Positions 39,874-49,260 are shown, counted from the first letter of the stretch. The stretch: DNA of 64,000 nucleotides from Novacetimonas cocois (GCF_003311635.1 NZ_QEXL01000004.1:109093-173092), one strand, 5' to 3'. Numbers and translations: made by a program. Notes: a model not told the origin generated them from the letters alone.

Positions 39874-42495
39874 ATGCCCGCCGATTTCGTGACTGTTCCC
39901 CCATCCCCGCGCCGGTCCCGGGCGGGAGCGTGCCTCGCACTTCTCTTTTCCATCCTCACGCTATTTTCCGTCATGGGCTCCGCCCGCGCCGCCGACGCCG
40001 CGCAGGGGCATGCACAGGGGCAGATGACCGCCGATCAGGCGCAGCAGGTCCTGTCGGTCATGAACGACCCGCAGAAACGCGCCGAATTCACCAAGACGCT
40101 GGAGGCAATCTCCAAGGGGCTGCCCGCGCCGGCCGCCCCGGCGCCCACGCCCCCTCCGGCCGCGGCAAAGGCCGCGCCGAGCGACGTTTCGGTGGAACCC
40201 GACAGCATCAGCAGCGAATTCCTTGACGAACTGACGCATGCGCGCGACATCGCCCTGCATCAGGCGCAGAATTTCATGGCGCTGTTCAAGGATCTGGCCT
40301 TTGTCGGTCACTGGGTCCATTCCACGCTGAGCAACGCGGATTCGCGGCAGATCCTGCTTGACGCGACCGGCCGCGCCACGCTCATCGTGCTGTTCGCGCT
40401 GGCGGCGGAACATGGCTTTTCGCTGCTGCTGCGCAAGCCGCTGGCGGGGGTGACCGCGCGCGCCGTCGCGACGGAAGCCCGCCTGAACCAGCATGTCCGG
40501 GCCGAGGACACGCAGCAGGACGCGCAGGCCACCGCCACCCTGTCCGCCGACGGATCGAAGGAAACGGCCGACGAGCGCGCGACCGAACAGACCCGCCAGC
40601 AGGATGACAAGCAGCAGCACGAGACCCTGCGCATCATCGCGCGCATCCCCTTCTCGCTCCTGCACCTGCTGATCAAGCTGCTGCCGGTGGCGCTGTTCCT
40701 TGGCATCGGCTATGGCGGATCGGCGCTGCTGACCTCCACCCATCAGGCGGCGATGGTGACGCTGACGCTGACCAATGCCTATGTCATCGCGCGGGCGCTC
40801 TACCTGCTGCTGGAAATGGTGTTCGTGCCGCGTTCGCCCACCATCCGCCTGTGCACCGCCAGCGACGCCACGGCGCGCATGGTCACGCGGTGGTGGAACT
40901 TCCTTGTCGCCGCGCCCTCGCTGGTGATCTGCCTGTCCACGCTGGGCGGGGTGTTCGACATGCCCGCGCGCGGGACCGAGGCGATCATCCGCGCCGTCGT
41001 GCTGGTCGAACATATCCTGGTCGCCATCTTCATCTGGCGCATCCGCAAGCATGTGGCCGGGGCGCTTCAGCCGCCCGCGCGTTTCCAGGACAAGCCGTTC
41101 TGGGTCTTTGTCGGCCGGATGGTGCATTTCTGGTGGGTGCTGGCGATGTTCTTCGACTTCGCGCTGTGGCTGGTGTGGGCGACGCAGGTTCGCGGCGGCT
41201 ATGCCTGGATCCTGCGCACGCTGTCGCTGACGATCATCGTGATCCTGCTGGCGCGCCTGTTTGCGATCCTCGCCTTTGGCGTGCAGAATAAGCTGTTCCA
41301 GATCTCGCCCCAGACGGAAAAGCGCTATCCCGGCCTTCAGGCGCGGATGGATTACTACTACCCCTATGCGCGGCGGGCGCTGTCGTTCCTGCTGTCCTTT
41401 GCCACGGTCGTGTGCCTGCTGCAGTCGTGGGGCCTGCCCGCCTTTGCCTTCTTCCTCCACGGCTCGCTCGGGACCAAGATCATCGGCGCGATCCTGACGG
41501 TGATGGTCGCCTATACCGTTGCCATCGTGGTGTGGGAGGCGGCGAACGCCGCCCTGCAGAGCCAGATCAACCGCTTCGAGACCTCGGAACAGGCCTCCCG
41601 CGCCAGTCGCCTGCGCACGGTGCTGCCGATCATCCGCACGGTGCTGCTGACCTTCATCATCGTGATCGTGACGGTCACCACCCTGTCGCAGATCGGCATC
41701 AACGTGGCCCCGCTGCTGACGGGTGCGGGCATCATGGGTGCCGCCGTGGCCTTCGGCGCGCAGAGCCTGGTCAAGGACTTCATCACCGGCTTCTTCATGC
41801 TGGTGGAAAATGCGATGCAGGTTGGCGACTGGGTCACCGCGGGCAGCGTGTCCGGCACGGTGGAGCATCTGTCGATCCGCACGCTGCGCCTGCGTTCGGT
41901 CAACGGCGACCTGCATATCATCCCGTTCTCCTCGGTCACGTCGATCGCGAACACCTCGCGCGATTACAACCTCGTGGTCGTGGATTTCATGCTGGACCTG
42001 AGCGAGGATCCGTCCCGCGTGGCGGCCATCCTGCATGACGAACTGGCGCAGATGCGCAAGGATCCGAAGTTCGCGCCGCTGATCAAGTCCGACTTCTCCT
42101 TCCTCGGGGTGGAGCAGGCGGATGGCAACGGGGCGAAATTCCTTGGCTCCATCCGCACCACGCCGGGTTCCAAGTGGAAGGTGTATCGCGAATATTACCG
42201 CCGCCTGACCGGGCGGATGGTCAAGGAAGGCGTGAAGTTCCCGATGCCGACCGCGGTCAGCATGCTGGGCAACATGCCGGGCACCGACGGGCTGAAGGTC
42301 CACAGCGACATGAAGATGGTCTTTCCCCCCAGCCCGGCCCAGCAGCAGGCGGCGCAACACGGCGCCCCTGCCACGGACGACCCTCACGCGGCCCCCACGG
42401 CACAGGTGACACAGGCGACCGATGTGCCGCATGATGGGGCGACATCCAACCCCGGCACCCCTGCCGCCAGCCCGAGTCCAAAGGCCCACGAATGA
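39874..42495 (+). CDS. Large MscS-family mechanosensitive channel (YbiO-like)
   Basis: 873 residues from ATG 39874, chosen because AGGAGGTGA lies 8 bases upstream. A signal peptide (about residues 1-40) leads to an Ala/Pro-rich periplasmic part and multiple transmembrane helices. The C-terminal third is the MscS domain: TM3 pore helix with Gly/Ala pattern (VAPLLTGAGIMGAAVAFGAQSLVKDFITGFFMLVENAMQVGDWV), then the beta domain (TVEHLSIRTLRLRSVNGDLHIIPFSSVTSIANTSR). A Gln/Glu/Asp-rich insertion lies at about residues 210-250 and a low-complexity tail at 820-873. Opens under membrane tension to release solutes. First of three overlapping genes. Confidence 0.9.
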   Translation: MPADFVTVPPSPRRSRAGACLALLFSILTLFSVMGSARAADAAQGHAQGQMTADQAQQVLSVMNDPQKRAEFTKTLEAISKGLPAPAAPAPTPPPAAAKAAPSDVSVEPDSISSEFLDELTHARDIALHQAQNFMALFKDLAFVGHWVHSTLSNADSRQILLDATGRATLIVLFALAAEHGFSLLLRKPLAGVTARAVATEARLNQHVRAEDTQQDAQATATLSADGSKETADERATEQTRQQDDKQQHETLRIIARIPFSLLHLLIKLLPVALFLGIGYGGSALLTSTHQAAMVTLTLTNAYVIARALYLLLEMVFVPRSPTIRLCTASDATARMVTRWWNFLVAAPSLVICLSTLGGVFDMPARGTEAIIRAVVLVEHILVAIFIWRIRKHVAGALQPPARFQDKPFWVFVGRMVHFWWVLAMFFDFALWLVWATQVRGGYAWILRTLSLTIIVILLARLFAILAFGVQNKLFQISPQTEKRYPGLQARMDYYYPYARRALSFLLSFATVVCLLQSWGLPAFAFFLHGSLGTKIIGAILTVMVAYTVAIVVWEAANAALQSQINRFETSEQASRASRLRTVLPIIRTVLLTFIIVIVTVTTLSQIGINVAPLLTGAGIMGAAVAFGAQSLVKDFITGFFMLVENAMQVGDWVTAGSVSGTVEHLSIRTLRLRSVNGDLHIIPFSSVTSIANTSRDYNLVVVDFMLDLSEDPSRVAAILHDELAQMRKDPKFAPLIKSDFSFLGVEQADGNGAKFLGSIRTTPGSKWKVYREYYRRLTGRMVKEGVKFPMPTAVSMLGNMPGTDGLKVHSDMKMVFPPSPAQQQAAQHGAPATDDPHAAPTAQVTQATDVPHDGATSNPGTPAASPSPKAHE

Positions 42496-43232
42496 CCCCT
42501 GCCGCCGGTCCCGACCTGATCCTGCCCACGATGGAGGCGCCCCTGCGCGCGAAGGGGTTCGTCTTTGTCGGGGCGGAACGGATGCATGCGGAACTGACCC
42601 GTTACGGACTGCGTGACTGGGACAGTTTCGCGGCAAGCTGGAACCGGCTGGGGATCGACCGTTACATGGCCGATGGCGGCCGTTACCGCCGCCGTCGCCA
42701 CGCCACGTTCGCGGTGGGCGAGGACGGGCTGCGGCGCAAGAAGCACCAGCCCCATTACCAGAGCCGCGATTACAACGAGCTCAATGGCGGGATCGAACGC
42801 TGGTTCCGCGCGGTGGAGCCGGAAATCGGCGCCCATTCCGCGATGCAGGCGATCGTGCGGCTGATGTATCGCATCGTCACCGACCTGACCCCGCCCGAAC
42901 GCCGGCCGGAGGCATGGCACGCGGAAATCCATCAGTTCCGTATCGAGGCCCTGTCGGAACAGCCCGGGCATCCCACGCCCGAGGGACTGCACCGTGACGG
43001 GGTGGACTGGGTCCTGGTGCTGATGATCCGGCGTGAAAATGTCATGTCCGGCGAAACCACCATCCATGACCTGCAACGCCGCATGGTGGGAACCTTCATG
43101 CTGGACCGGCCGATGGATGCGGCCATCGTCGATGACAACCGCGTCTATCACGGGGTTACGGCGGTGCGTCCCATCGACCCGTCCCGCCCGGCCTATCGCG
43201 ACGTCCTGGTCGTCACTTTCCGCCACCAATGA
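42492..43232 (+). CDS. 2OG-Fe(II) dioxygenase family protein (PF10014-like)
   Basis: 246 residues. The iron-binding facial triad is visible as HRD in EGLHRDGVDWVLVLMI plus the distal His in DNRVYHGVTAVRP, and an Arg after it (PSRPAYRDVLVVTF) is placed to bind 2-oxoglutarate. EIHQFRIEA and NVMSGETTIHD are further family blocks. This family includes free L-amino-acid hydroxylases such as isoleucine dioxygenase. It overlaps the channel stop and the next gene by 4 bases each (ATGA), so translation is coupled. Substrate unknown. Confidence 0.83.
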   Translation: MTPAAGPDLILPTMEAPLRAKGFVFVGAERMHAELTRYGLRDWDSFAASWNRLGIDRYMADGGRYRRRRHATFAVGEDGLRRKKHQPHYQSRDYNELNGGIERWFRAVEPEIGAHSAMQAIVRLMYRIVTDLTPPERRPEAWHAEIHQFRIEALSEQPGHPTPEGLHRDGVDWVLVLMIRRENVMSGETTIHDLQRRMVGTFMLDRPMDAAIVDDNRVYHGVTAVRPIDPSRPAYRDVLVVTFRHQ

Positions 43233-44299
43233 CCCTGCCGCCCGGCCATCCGGGGGCATCGGGTGGACCATGGCGCCGCTTCGCGCTGACGCTGCTGGCC
43301 TCGATCCTGCTGACTGGCGGGGCGCTGTACGGTTTCATCGTCACGGTCGATCCGTGGGACATGCTGCCGCTTTCGCCGCCGCTGCCGCGCATCCCCATCA
43401 CCACCAACGCCCGTTACAGCATGCCCGCGCTGGCGCGCCGGGCGGAATTCGATTCGGTCATGCTGGGCACCTCCACCTCCCGCCTGATGCAGCCCGCCGT
43501 GCTGGACGGGGCGCTGGACGCGCGTTTCGCGCAGCTGGGCATGAACAGCGCAAGCGCGTGGGAACAGGCGCGCATGCTGGACCTGTTCATGCGCCATCAT
43601 CCGCATCCGCGCGTGGTGATGATCGATATCGACGCCGCATGGTGCCGCAACCGGCCGGGAAACCTGACCTCCCCCAACCGGCCGTGGCCGGAATGGATGT
43701 ATGGCGGCTCCGGCTGGGCGGGATACCTGCACATGGCGGACCTTTACGCCCTGCAGGAGGCGGCGAACCAGTTCCTGTGGCTGATCGGGGCAAAGCCACA
43801 GCGTTTCGGGACGGACGGATATACCAGCTTCGTCCCGCCGGACGACCGTTATGACCGCGCGCGCGTCGACCGGGCGTTCGCCACATGGACGCCCCCCGAC
43901 CCGACGCCCGCGCCCGCCGGGGCGGACATGGTCCCGCCCGACAGCATCGGGCTGCTGCGCGCCATGCTGTCGGGCCTGCCGCCCGGGACGCGCCGCCTGC
44001 TGTGGTTTCCCCCGGCCTCCGCCTGGCTGCATGGTCCGGCGGGCAGCCGCAGCATGACGCGCGCGCTGGCGTGCCGCAGGGCCATCAGCGCCATGACGGC
44101 GGACATGGCCGACACGCTGGTGGTGGATTTCGACATCCCCGGCCCCATCGTCGACAATCGCGACAATTTCTGGGACCCCCTGCATTACCGCCTGTCGGTG
44201 GCGCGCCGGATCATGGACGACCTGGGCCGCATCGCCCGTGGCGGCGATGGCGGGGCGGATGCGCACGTACTGGTGCGCAACGGATGGCGCACGCCCTGA
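43229..44299 (+). CDS. Membrane-anchored SGNH-hydrolase-like protein
   Basis: 356 residues. One N-terminal transmembrane helix (FALTLLASILLTGGALYGFIV) precedes a periplasmic domain. FDSVMLGTSTSRLM fits SGNH block I (Gly-x-Ser nucleophile), NSASAWEQARML a block II-like segment, and FWDPLHYRLSVARRIM the terminal Asp-x-x-His. This resembles AlgX/DUF1574-type exported acyltransferase or esterase proteins. Overlaps the dioxygenase gene by 4 bases. Catalytic activity is inferred; family membership rests on these motifs. Confidence 0.65.
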   Translation: MTLPPGHPGASGGPWRRFALTLLASILLTGGALYGFIVTVDPWDMLPLSPPLPRIPITTNARYSMPALARRAEFDSVMLGTSTSRLMQPAVLDGALDARFAQLGMNSASAWEQARMLDLFMRHHPHPRVVMIDIDAAWCRNRPGNLTSPNRPWPEWMYGGSGWAGYLHMADLYALQEAANQFLWLIGAKPQRFGTDGYTSFVPPDDRYDRARVDRAFATWTPPDPTPAPAGADMVPPDSIGLLRAMLSGLPPGTRRLLWFPPASAWLHGPAGSRSMTRALACRRAISAMTADMADTLVVDFDIPGPIVDNRDNFWDPLHYRLSVARRIMDDLGRIARGGDGGADAHVLVRNGWRTP

Positions 44300-44583
44300 T
44301 GCAGTGCTGACACATGCCCTTTGGGCGGCGCGGCACGGGGGAAAAGAGGCAAGCCATGCGCTACGCTCACCATTCCGTCGCGGCAGCGGGCCTTGTGCGT
44401 GACGGGTCATCTGGTATGGGAAGAGAACGCCCCCGCGAACATCCGTACCGGCGCATCGGGTCAAGTCCCCCCATTCCGGGACGCGGCATCCGGTGCATGG
44501 CGGTCCTGTTGCCTGTCCGCGCGGGTTCCCTGCGTGTCCTGCCCAATGCCGTGGCAGGCGCGGTCCTGAGGTTGGAGAGGCTG

Positions 44584-45720
44584 GTGAACACGTCCGTCAA
44601 TGGTGCGCCGCAATGGCATCTGCAGGCCGAGGCGAACCGGACCCTGATCACATTGTCTGGCGACTGGATCGCTCAGACGGGCACCACCCCCGACTTTCCC
44701 GGCCATGGCCTTGATGGCGCCACCAGGGGAAAACCCCTTGAATTCTCCACCAGCGGGCTGGGGCGATGGGATACCTCGCTCATCAGTTTCCTGTGGGAAC
44801 TCAAGCGCGACGCGCGGCTGGCCGATGTAACGGTCAAGGCGGACACCCTGCCGGATTCAGCGCGCAAGCTGCTTGACCTGCTGCCGGAAATCCCGCCCGA
44901 CGCGCATGCGCTGCCGCCCCACCATTTCGCGCCGGTCGCCGCGGTGGGGCAGTTCACGCTCGATACCCTCAACGAAATCGGCTGCGTCACCGAAATGGGG
45001 GTCGCCACGGGCCAGGGCGGCCTGCGCGCGCTGATGGGCAAGGGGATGATGCGCACCATCGACCTGCTGTCGGACGTGCGCGCGGCGGGACCGTCGGCGC
45101 TGCTGATCGTGGGCGTGGTCAATTTCCTTGTCGGCGCGATCCTTGCCTTTGTCGGCGCGGTGCAGCTGCATAAATTCGCGGCCGACATCTATGTCGCAAG
45201 CCTGGTGGGAATCGCCATGGTGCGCGAAATGTCCGCCGTCATGACCGCCATCATCATGGCGGGCCGGACGGGCGGCGCCTATGCCGCGCGGATTTCGACC
45301 ATGCAGGGGAACGAGGAAATCGACGCGCTGAATGTCTTTGGCATTCCCGTCTCCAGTTACCTTATCCTGCCATCGGTCCTTGCCCTCGTGCTGACGATGC
45401 CGCTGCTGTATCTTTATGGCTGCCTGATCGGCATGTTCGGCGGGTTCTGCGTGTCGTACATCATGCTGAACGTGACGCCGCTGGGCTATTTCCACGAAAC
45501 GCTCTATGCCGTGGCGCTGTCGCAGTTCGTGTTCGGTTTCATCAAGAGCATCGTGTTCGGCGGCTTCATCGGCCTGACCAGCTGCCGCATCGGGCTGAAG
45601 GCCGGGCGCAGTGCCGCGGACGTGGGCATCGCGGCGACGCGCGCGGTGGTCGTGGGCATCGTGGGCGTGATCGCCATCGACGCCATATTCGCCGTCATCG
45701 CCAACGTGATGGATATCTGA
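44584..45720 (+). CDS. mlaE: MlaE-family lipid ABC transporter permease with fused N-terminal STAS domain
   Basis: 378 residues from GTG 44584 (GGAGAGG three bases upstream); ATG 44497 or earlier is possible, the extra residues looking unstructured. Residues 1-120 resemble a STAS/MlaB domain (TLITLSGDW, WDTSLISFLWELKRDAR). Then five to six transmembrane helices carry the MlaE domain: ALMGKGMMRTIDLLSDV, VGAILAFVGAVQLHKFAADIYV, GRTGGAYAARISTMQGNEEIDAL, FVFGFIKSIVFGGFIGLTSC. In E. coli MlaB and MlaE are separate; fusion is common elsewhere. First gene of the four-gene MCE transporter. Confidence 0.88.
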   Translation: MNTSVNGAPQWHLQAEANRTLITLSGDWIAQTGTTPDFPGHGLDGATRGKPLEFSTSGLGRWDTSLISFLWELKRDARLADVTVKADTLPDSARKLLDLLPEIPPDAHALPPHHFAPVAAVGQFTLDTLNEIGCVTEMGVATGQGGLRALMGKGMMRTIDLLSDVRAAGPSALLIVGVVNFLVGAILAFVGAVQLHKFAADIYVASLVGIAMVREMSAVMTAIIMAGRTGGAYAARISTMQGNEEIDALNVFGIPVSSYLILPSVLALVLTMPLLYLYGCLIGMFGGFCVSYIMLNVTPLGYFHETLYAVALSQFVFGFIKSIVFGGFIGLTSCRIGLKAGRSAADVGIAATRAVVVGIVGVIAIDAIFAVIANVMDI

Positions 45721-45724
45721 CCCG

Positions 45725-46567
45725 ATGAACGCAGACACGTCCCCGAATACGGCGCCCTCGACATCACAGCCTGTCGATCCTTCGCAGAATACCTCTGCCG
45801 AAACGATGCTGTCGGTGCGCGACGTCACGCTCGCCTTCGGGCCAAAGGTGATCCAGCACGACATCTCCTTCGACGTGAAGCGTGGCAGCATCTTTGCCGT
45901 CATGGGCGGGTCGGGCTGCGGCAAGAGCACCCTGCTCAAGAGCATGATCGGCCTGCTGCGCCCGGCGAAGGGCGAATACCTTGTCGGGACGGAAAATTAC
46001 TGGGCGGGCGGGGATCAGGACCGGGTGCGCATCGGCCGCCGCTTTGGCGTCCTGTTCCAGAGCGGCGCGTTGTGGAGTTCGATGACGGTGGGCGAGAACG
46101 TGGCCCTGCCGATGCAGATGTTCACGTCACTCAAGCCGCATACCATCCGCCAGCTGGTCGAACTCAAGCTCGGGCTGGTGGGGATGCTGCATGCCATCGA
46201 CCAGTTCCCCTCCGAACTCAGCGGCGGGATGAAAAAGCGCGCGGGCCTTGCGCGCGCCATGTCGCTGGACCCGGACATCCTGTTCTTTGACGAACCTTCC
46301 GCCGGGCTGGACCCCATTACGTCAGCCCGGCTGGATGAACTGATCCTCAACCTGCGTGACGGGCTGGGGGCGACGATCGTGCTGGTCAGCCATGAACTGT
46401 CCAGCCTGTTCGCCATCGCCGATGACGGCATCTTCCTCGACCCGGATTCCAAGACGGCGATCGCCCACGGGTCCCCCACGTGGATGCGCGATCACTGCGA
46501 CAATCCGATGGTCCATGCCTTCATGCACCGCGAACGCACCGCGCCCACCAGCGACGGGGACAGGTAG
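45725..46567 (+). CDS. mlaF: Mla/MCE lipid transporter ATPase
   Basis: 280 residues. Walker A GGSGCGKSTLLKSMIGLL, signature LSGGMKKRAGLARAMS, Walker B ILFFDEPSAGLDP, switch His in VLVSHELSS. The LSGGMKKR form of the signature is specific to MlaF-type ATPases. Starts four bases after mlaE. It powers phospholipid movement between inner and outer membranes. About 25 Thr/Ser/Pro-rich N-terminal residues precede the ATPase core. Confidence 0.93.
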   Translation: MNADTSPNTAPSTSQPVDPSQNTSAETMLSVRDVTLAFGPKVIQHDISFDVKRGSIFAVMGGSGCGKSTLLKSMIGLLRPAKGEYLVGTENYWAGGDQDRVRIGRRFGVLFQSGALWSSMTVGENVALPMQMFTSLKPHTIRQLVELKLGLVGMLHAIDQFPSELSGGMKKRAGLARAMSLDPDILFFDEPSAGLDPITSARLDELILNLRDGLGATIVLVSHELSSLFAIADDGIFLDPDSKTAIAHGSPTWMRDHCDNPMVHAFMHRERTAPTSDGDR

Positions 46568-46572
46568 GGGCC

Positions 46573-47526
46573 ATGCCCGCCAGACAGACAGTCATCGGCG
46601 CACTGGTGCTGGGCGCGGCCTTCGTGGGGGTGGCGGTCCTGCTGGCGCGCGGGGATATCCCGTTCCTTCATCCCATGCGCGAGGCCGTGGTCGTGTTCGA
46701 GGATTCGACGGCGGGCCTTGATGTCGGCTCCCCCGTCAATTTCCGGGGCATTCCGGTCGGCGCGGTCGAAAGCATCAGGATCAGCGTCGATCCGACGATC
46801 CATCGCACCTATACCTCCGTCAATATCGTGTTTTCGGCGCGCCAGATCCCCGGCGGCGCGGATTTGCCGGACATTCCCGTGCTGGTGGCCGACGGGATGC
46901 GCGCGGACATGGTGCTGCACAGCTTTGTGACGGGGCAGTCGGAAATCGACCTCGACTTTTCCCCCAACACGCCCGCGCGCATGCATCCGGGCCTGTCGTC
47001 CCTGCCGGAAATCCCGGTGGGGCAGACGACGCTGCAGCAGCTGAAGGGGGAACTGGGCGCGCCGACGATGGAAAAGCTGAAGCATGACATCCGCACGGCG
47101 GTGGCCAGCATACGCCAGCTTGCCGGGGACCTGCATGCCGACCTGCCGCCCATGATCGCCAGCATCCGCGAGACCTCGCAACGCAGCCATGTCGCGGTGG
47201 TCACCATCCGCGCGGCGCTGACCGATGCCAGGACGCGCGGGGCCGCCACCCTGACGGCCATGGACCGGATGCTGACCACCGGGTCGCAGCAGATGGATGC
47301 CCGGCGCGCCGAACTGCGCGAACTGATCTCCAACACGCACCAGACGCTGGTGCAGGCGCATGAAACCATGGTGGGGGTGCGGCAGCTGATGTCGCCCCAG
47401 TCGGCGGAGCAGATCCACCTGGCCGAAACGATGCGTGACGTGACCGACGCCGCCTACGGGTTGCGCGGGTTCGCCAATGAAGTCGAAAGTAACCCGCAAC
47501 TCCTGCTGATGGGACGCAGCCAATGA
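46573..47526 (+). CDS. mlaD: MCE-domain lipid-binding protein MlaD
   Basis: 317 residues from ATG 46573 (AGGTAGGGG upstream). One N-terminal helix (VIGALVLGAAFVGVAVLLA), a single MCE domain (VVVFEDSTAGLDVGSPVNFRGIPVGAVESIRI, LHSFVTGQSEIDLDF), and a long helical C-terminal region (ATLTAMDRMLTTGSQQMDARR). E. coli MlaD is shorter (183 residues); the extended helical tail resembles PqiB/YebT or MCE proteins that form tubes. Six bases after mlaF. Confidence 0.9.
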   Translation: MPARQTVIGALVLGAAFVGVAVLLARGDIPFLHPMREAVVVFEDSTAGLDVGSPVNFRGIPVGAVESIRISVDPTIHRTYTSVNIVFSARQIPGGADLPDIPVLVADGMRADMVLHSFVTGQSEIDLDFSPNTPARMHPGLSSLPEIPVGQTTLQQLKGELGAPTMEKLKHDIRTAVASIRQLAGDLHADLPPMIASIRETSQRSHVAVVTIRAALTDARTRGAATLTAMDRMLTTGSQQMDARRAELRELISNTHQTLVQAHETMVGVRQLMSPQSAEQIHLAETMRDVTDAAYGLRGFANEVESNPQLLLMGRSQ

Positions 47527-48218
47527 TCTCGTGCCTGCCTGTTTTCCTTTCCCGCCGCATGGCCACCTGTCGCGCCGTGGGGGGACTGATCGTATCGGCC
47601 TCGCTGCTGGCGGCGTGTTCTTCCGCGCCGGTGAAGTTCTATACGCTGGGCGCATCCGCCATCGCCACCGGCGCGACCTCGCCCAGCGGCAGCGTGTCCC
47701 CGGTCACCGACTCCACCACCGTGATCGAGGTGGAGCACGCGCGCATCCCCGATTACCTCGACGGGCAGGACATCCTTGTGCGCGACGGGCATGAAATCGA
47801 ACGCAGCTCCCTCGGCCGCTGGGCAAGCCGCCTGTCGGTGGGCGCCACGGATCTGGTCACCGCGCGCCTGGCGCAGAAATGGCCCGACCGCTTTGTCACG
47901 GACCAGCCCCAGCCGCAGCCCCCGACATGGCGCCTTGCCATCAACATCAGCCGCCTTGACGTCAGCCGTAACGGGGCCGCCGCGCTGAATGCCGACTGGT
48001 CCATCATCCCGCAGGACCTGCACCAGCCCATCCAGCGCAACCGCACCCATATCGAAACCACCGGCAGCGGGGCAGGCAGCAACAATCATGTTGCCGAGAC
48101 GACGGAATCCCTGCTGGATCAGCTGAGTGACAAGATCGCGGCAAGCTGGCCGCACGCCACGCTGCCCACGACGCATGCCACCCACCATCGCGCGGGCGGC
48201 GCCAACCCGCCTGCGTAA
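47523..48218 (+). CDS. ABC-type transport auxiliary lipoprotein (PqiC/DUF330-like)
   Basis: 231 residues overlapping mlaD by 4 bases. Lipobox LAACSS follows a signal sequence. SAPVKFYTLGAS and EVEHARIPDYLDGQDILVRDGHEIERSSLGRWASRL are characteristic of PqiC/ABC_trans_aux. It probably forms the outer-membrane end of the MCE conduit. No MlaC (periplasmic shuttle) or MlaA gene is present in the operon, so the system looks like a PqiABC/Mla hybrid. Confidence 0.85.
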   Translation: MISCLPVFLSRRMATCRAVGGLIVSASLLAACSSAPVKFYTLGASAIATGATSPSGSVSPVTDSTTVIEVEHARIPDYLDGQDILVRDGHEIERSSLGRWASRLSVGATDLVTARLAQKWPDRFVTDQPQPQPPTWRLAINISRLDVSRNGAAALNADWSIIPQDLHQPIQRNRTHIETTGSGAGSNNHVAETTESLLDQLSDKIAASWPHATLPTTHATHHRAGGANPPA

Positions 48219-48260
48219 AGGACTGTTTGAAAATATCGGCCTGGTAATACCCTGAATTCA

Positions 48261-48370
48261 TAAAAGTTTTTGGTGAAGTTTTTTCCAGAAAGCCTTGAAA
48301 GATGTCGCCTTTTTGAAAAAAGGCGACACCCAAAAAACTTTTATTATTCTCTATCGGCAGGTTGTTTTCA
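48261..48370 (+). repeat. Palindromic intergenic repeat, copy B
   Basis: TAAAAGTTTTTGGTGAAG on the left, GTCGCCTTTTT/AAAAAAGGCGAC hairpin (about 48304-48327), CACCCAAAAAACTTTT on the right, tail CTATCGGCAGGTTGTTTTCAG. The first hairpin is degenerate here (AGTTTTTTCCAGAAAGCCTT). The sequence TGTTTGAAAATATCGGCCTGG before it partly mirrors the tail. Lies between the convergent lipoprotein and DUF1653 genes. Confidence 0.8.
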
Positions 48371-48386
48371 GACTGCGCCTTTCGCT

Positions 48387-48605
48387 TCAGTCAGGGGTGA
48401 CGGGTGCGAAACGCGGCACGCCATTTACCTCCTGCATCCACATCTCCAGCGGGCGGACCCAGTAATCGCCGCGTGCTTCGCTGCGGTAGGTCACCAGCCA
48501 CTCTTCCGTCTCGCTATGACGGCCGACGCAGATGACAGTGTAAAGTCCCCCTTTGTAATGACGGTAAAGCCCCGGGGCGGGATGTGCGGGTGCAACCATT
48601 TGCAT
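48387..48605 (-). CDS. DUF1653 family small protein
   Basis: 72 residues. GLYRHYKGGLYTVICVGRHSETEEWLVTYRSEARGDYWVRPLEMWMQEV is the whole DUF1653 domain, an SH3-like small fold of unknown function found in many bacteria. ATG start. Convergent with the lipoprotein gene across repeat copy B. Confidence 0.85.
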   Translation of the reverse strand: MQMVAPAHPAPGLYRHYKGGLYTVICVGRHSETEEWLVTYRSEARGDYWVRPLEMWMQEVNGVPRFAPVTPD

Positions 48606-48689
48606 CGTGTCTCCTTCATTGCATCATGAAATGGACGGCCTTTCATGTCCGCCGTCCGATGACCTGAAAAACAGGGAGATATCCGTCGC

Positions 48690-49217
48690 ATGTCCTGCCG
48701 CCCACGTCACCTGCCGTCATGTCCGCGCCGCCCCGTCACATGGTGGGCCGTGGCTGCGACGCTGCTGCTCGGGGCATGTCCCCCGGCCCATGCGCGGGCG
48801 GATCGTGGCGCGACGGTGGTGCTGGCGCAGCATCCCGGCACCGACCTGGACCGGCAGGCGCGGCAGCTGCAGGCACAGGACCTGCGTGACGCGCATGCAC
48901 GCGGCGAACATCCGGTCGTACTGACGGCATCGGGGCCATTATCGGACAATGCGGGAGACATGGCGCTGTTCGTGCAGCTGCAATCCCCCAGCCTGTGCGG
49001 ATCGGCGGGATGTTCGACGTCGGTTTTCCTGCGCCGTGGCGACAGGTGGAGCTGCGTCCTTGATTCGCTGAGCGGCCCCGTGCGCATCATGGCACAGACC
49101 CACGGTGACATGCATGACCTGCTGGTCGATGACGGCGACCGCTGGATCTGGAACGGCACCACCTATGTCGATACGCAGGCCACGCCCTCTCCGCCCCCGC
49201 CCGCGACGGGACGATAG
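48690..49217 (+). CDS. Exported protein of unknown function
   Basis: 175 residues. AGGGAG is upstream of ATG 48690. Hydrophobic segment ending at ACPPAHARA looks like a signal or lipoprotein leader (LLLGAC fits a lipobox). The mature part has paired cysteines (LCGSAGCSTSVFL and WSCVLD), DRWIWNGTTYV and a Pro-rich end. No domain recognised. Convergent with tRNA-Gly. Confidence 0.6.
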   Translation: MSCRPRHLPSCPRRPVTWWAVAATLLLGACPPAHARADRGATVVLAQHPGTDLDRQARQLQAQDLRDAHARGEHPVVLTASGPLSDNAGDMALFVQLQSPSLCGSAGCSTSVFLRRGDRWSCVLDSLSGPVRIMAQTHGDMHDLLVDDGDRWIWNGTTYVDTQATPSPPPPATGR

Positions 49218-49260
49218 GACAGGGCAGCCTGACAGGCCAACGGATATCCATGAAAGATGC

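Noticed and set aside
39961..42636. 891-codon minus-strand open frame antisense to the mscS-like gene
   Set aside because: Arg/His/Gln-rich translation with no recognisable domain, explained by codon bias of the real gene.
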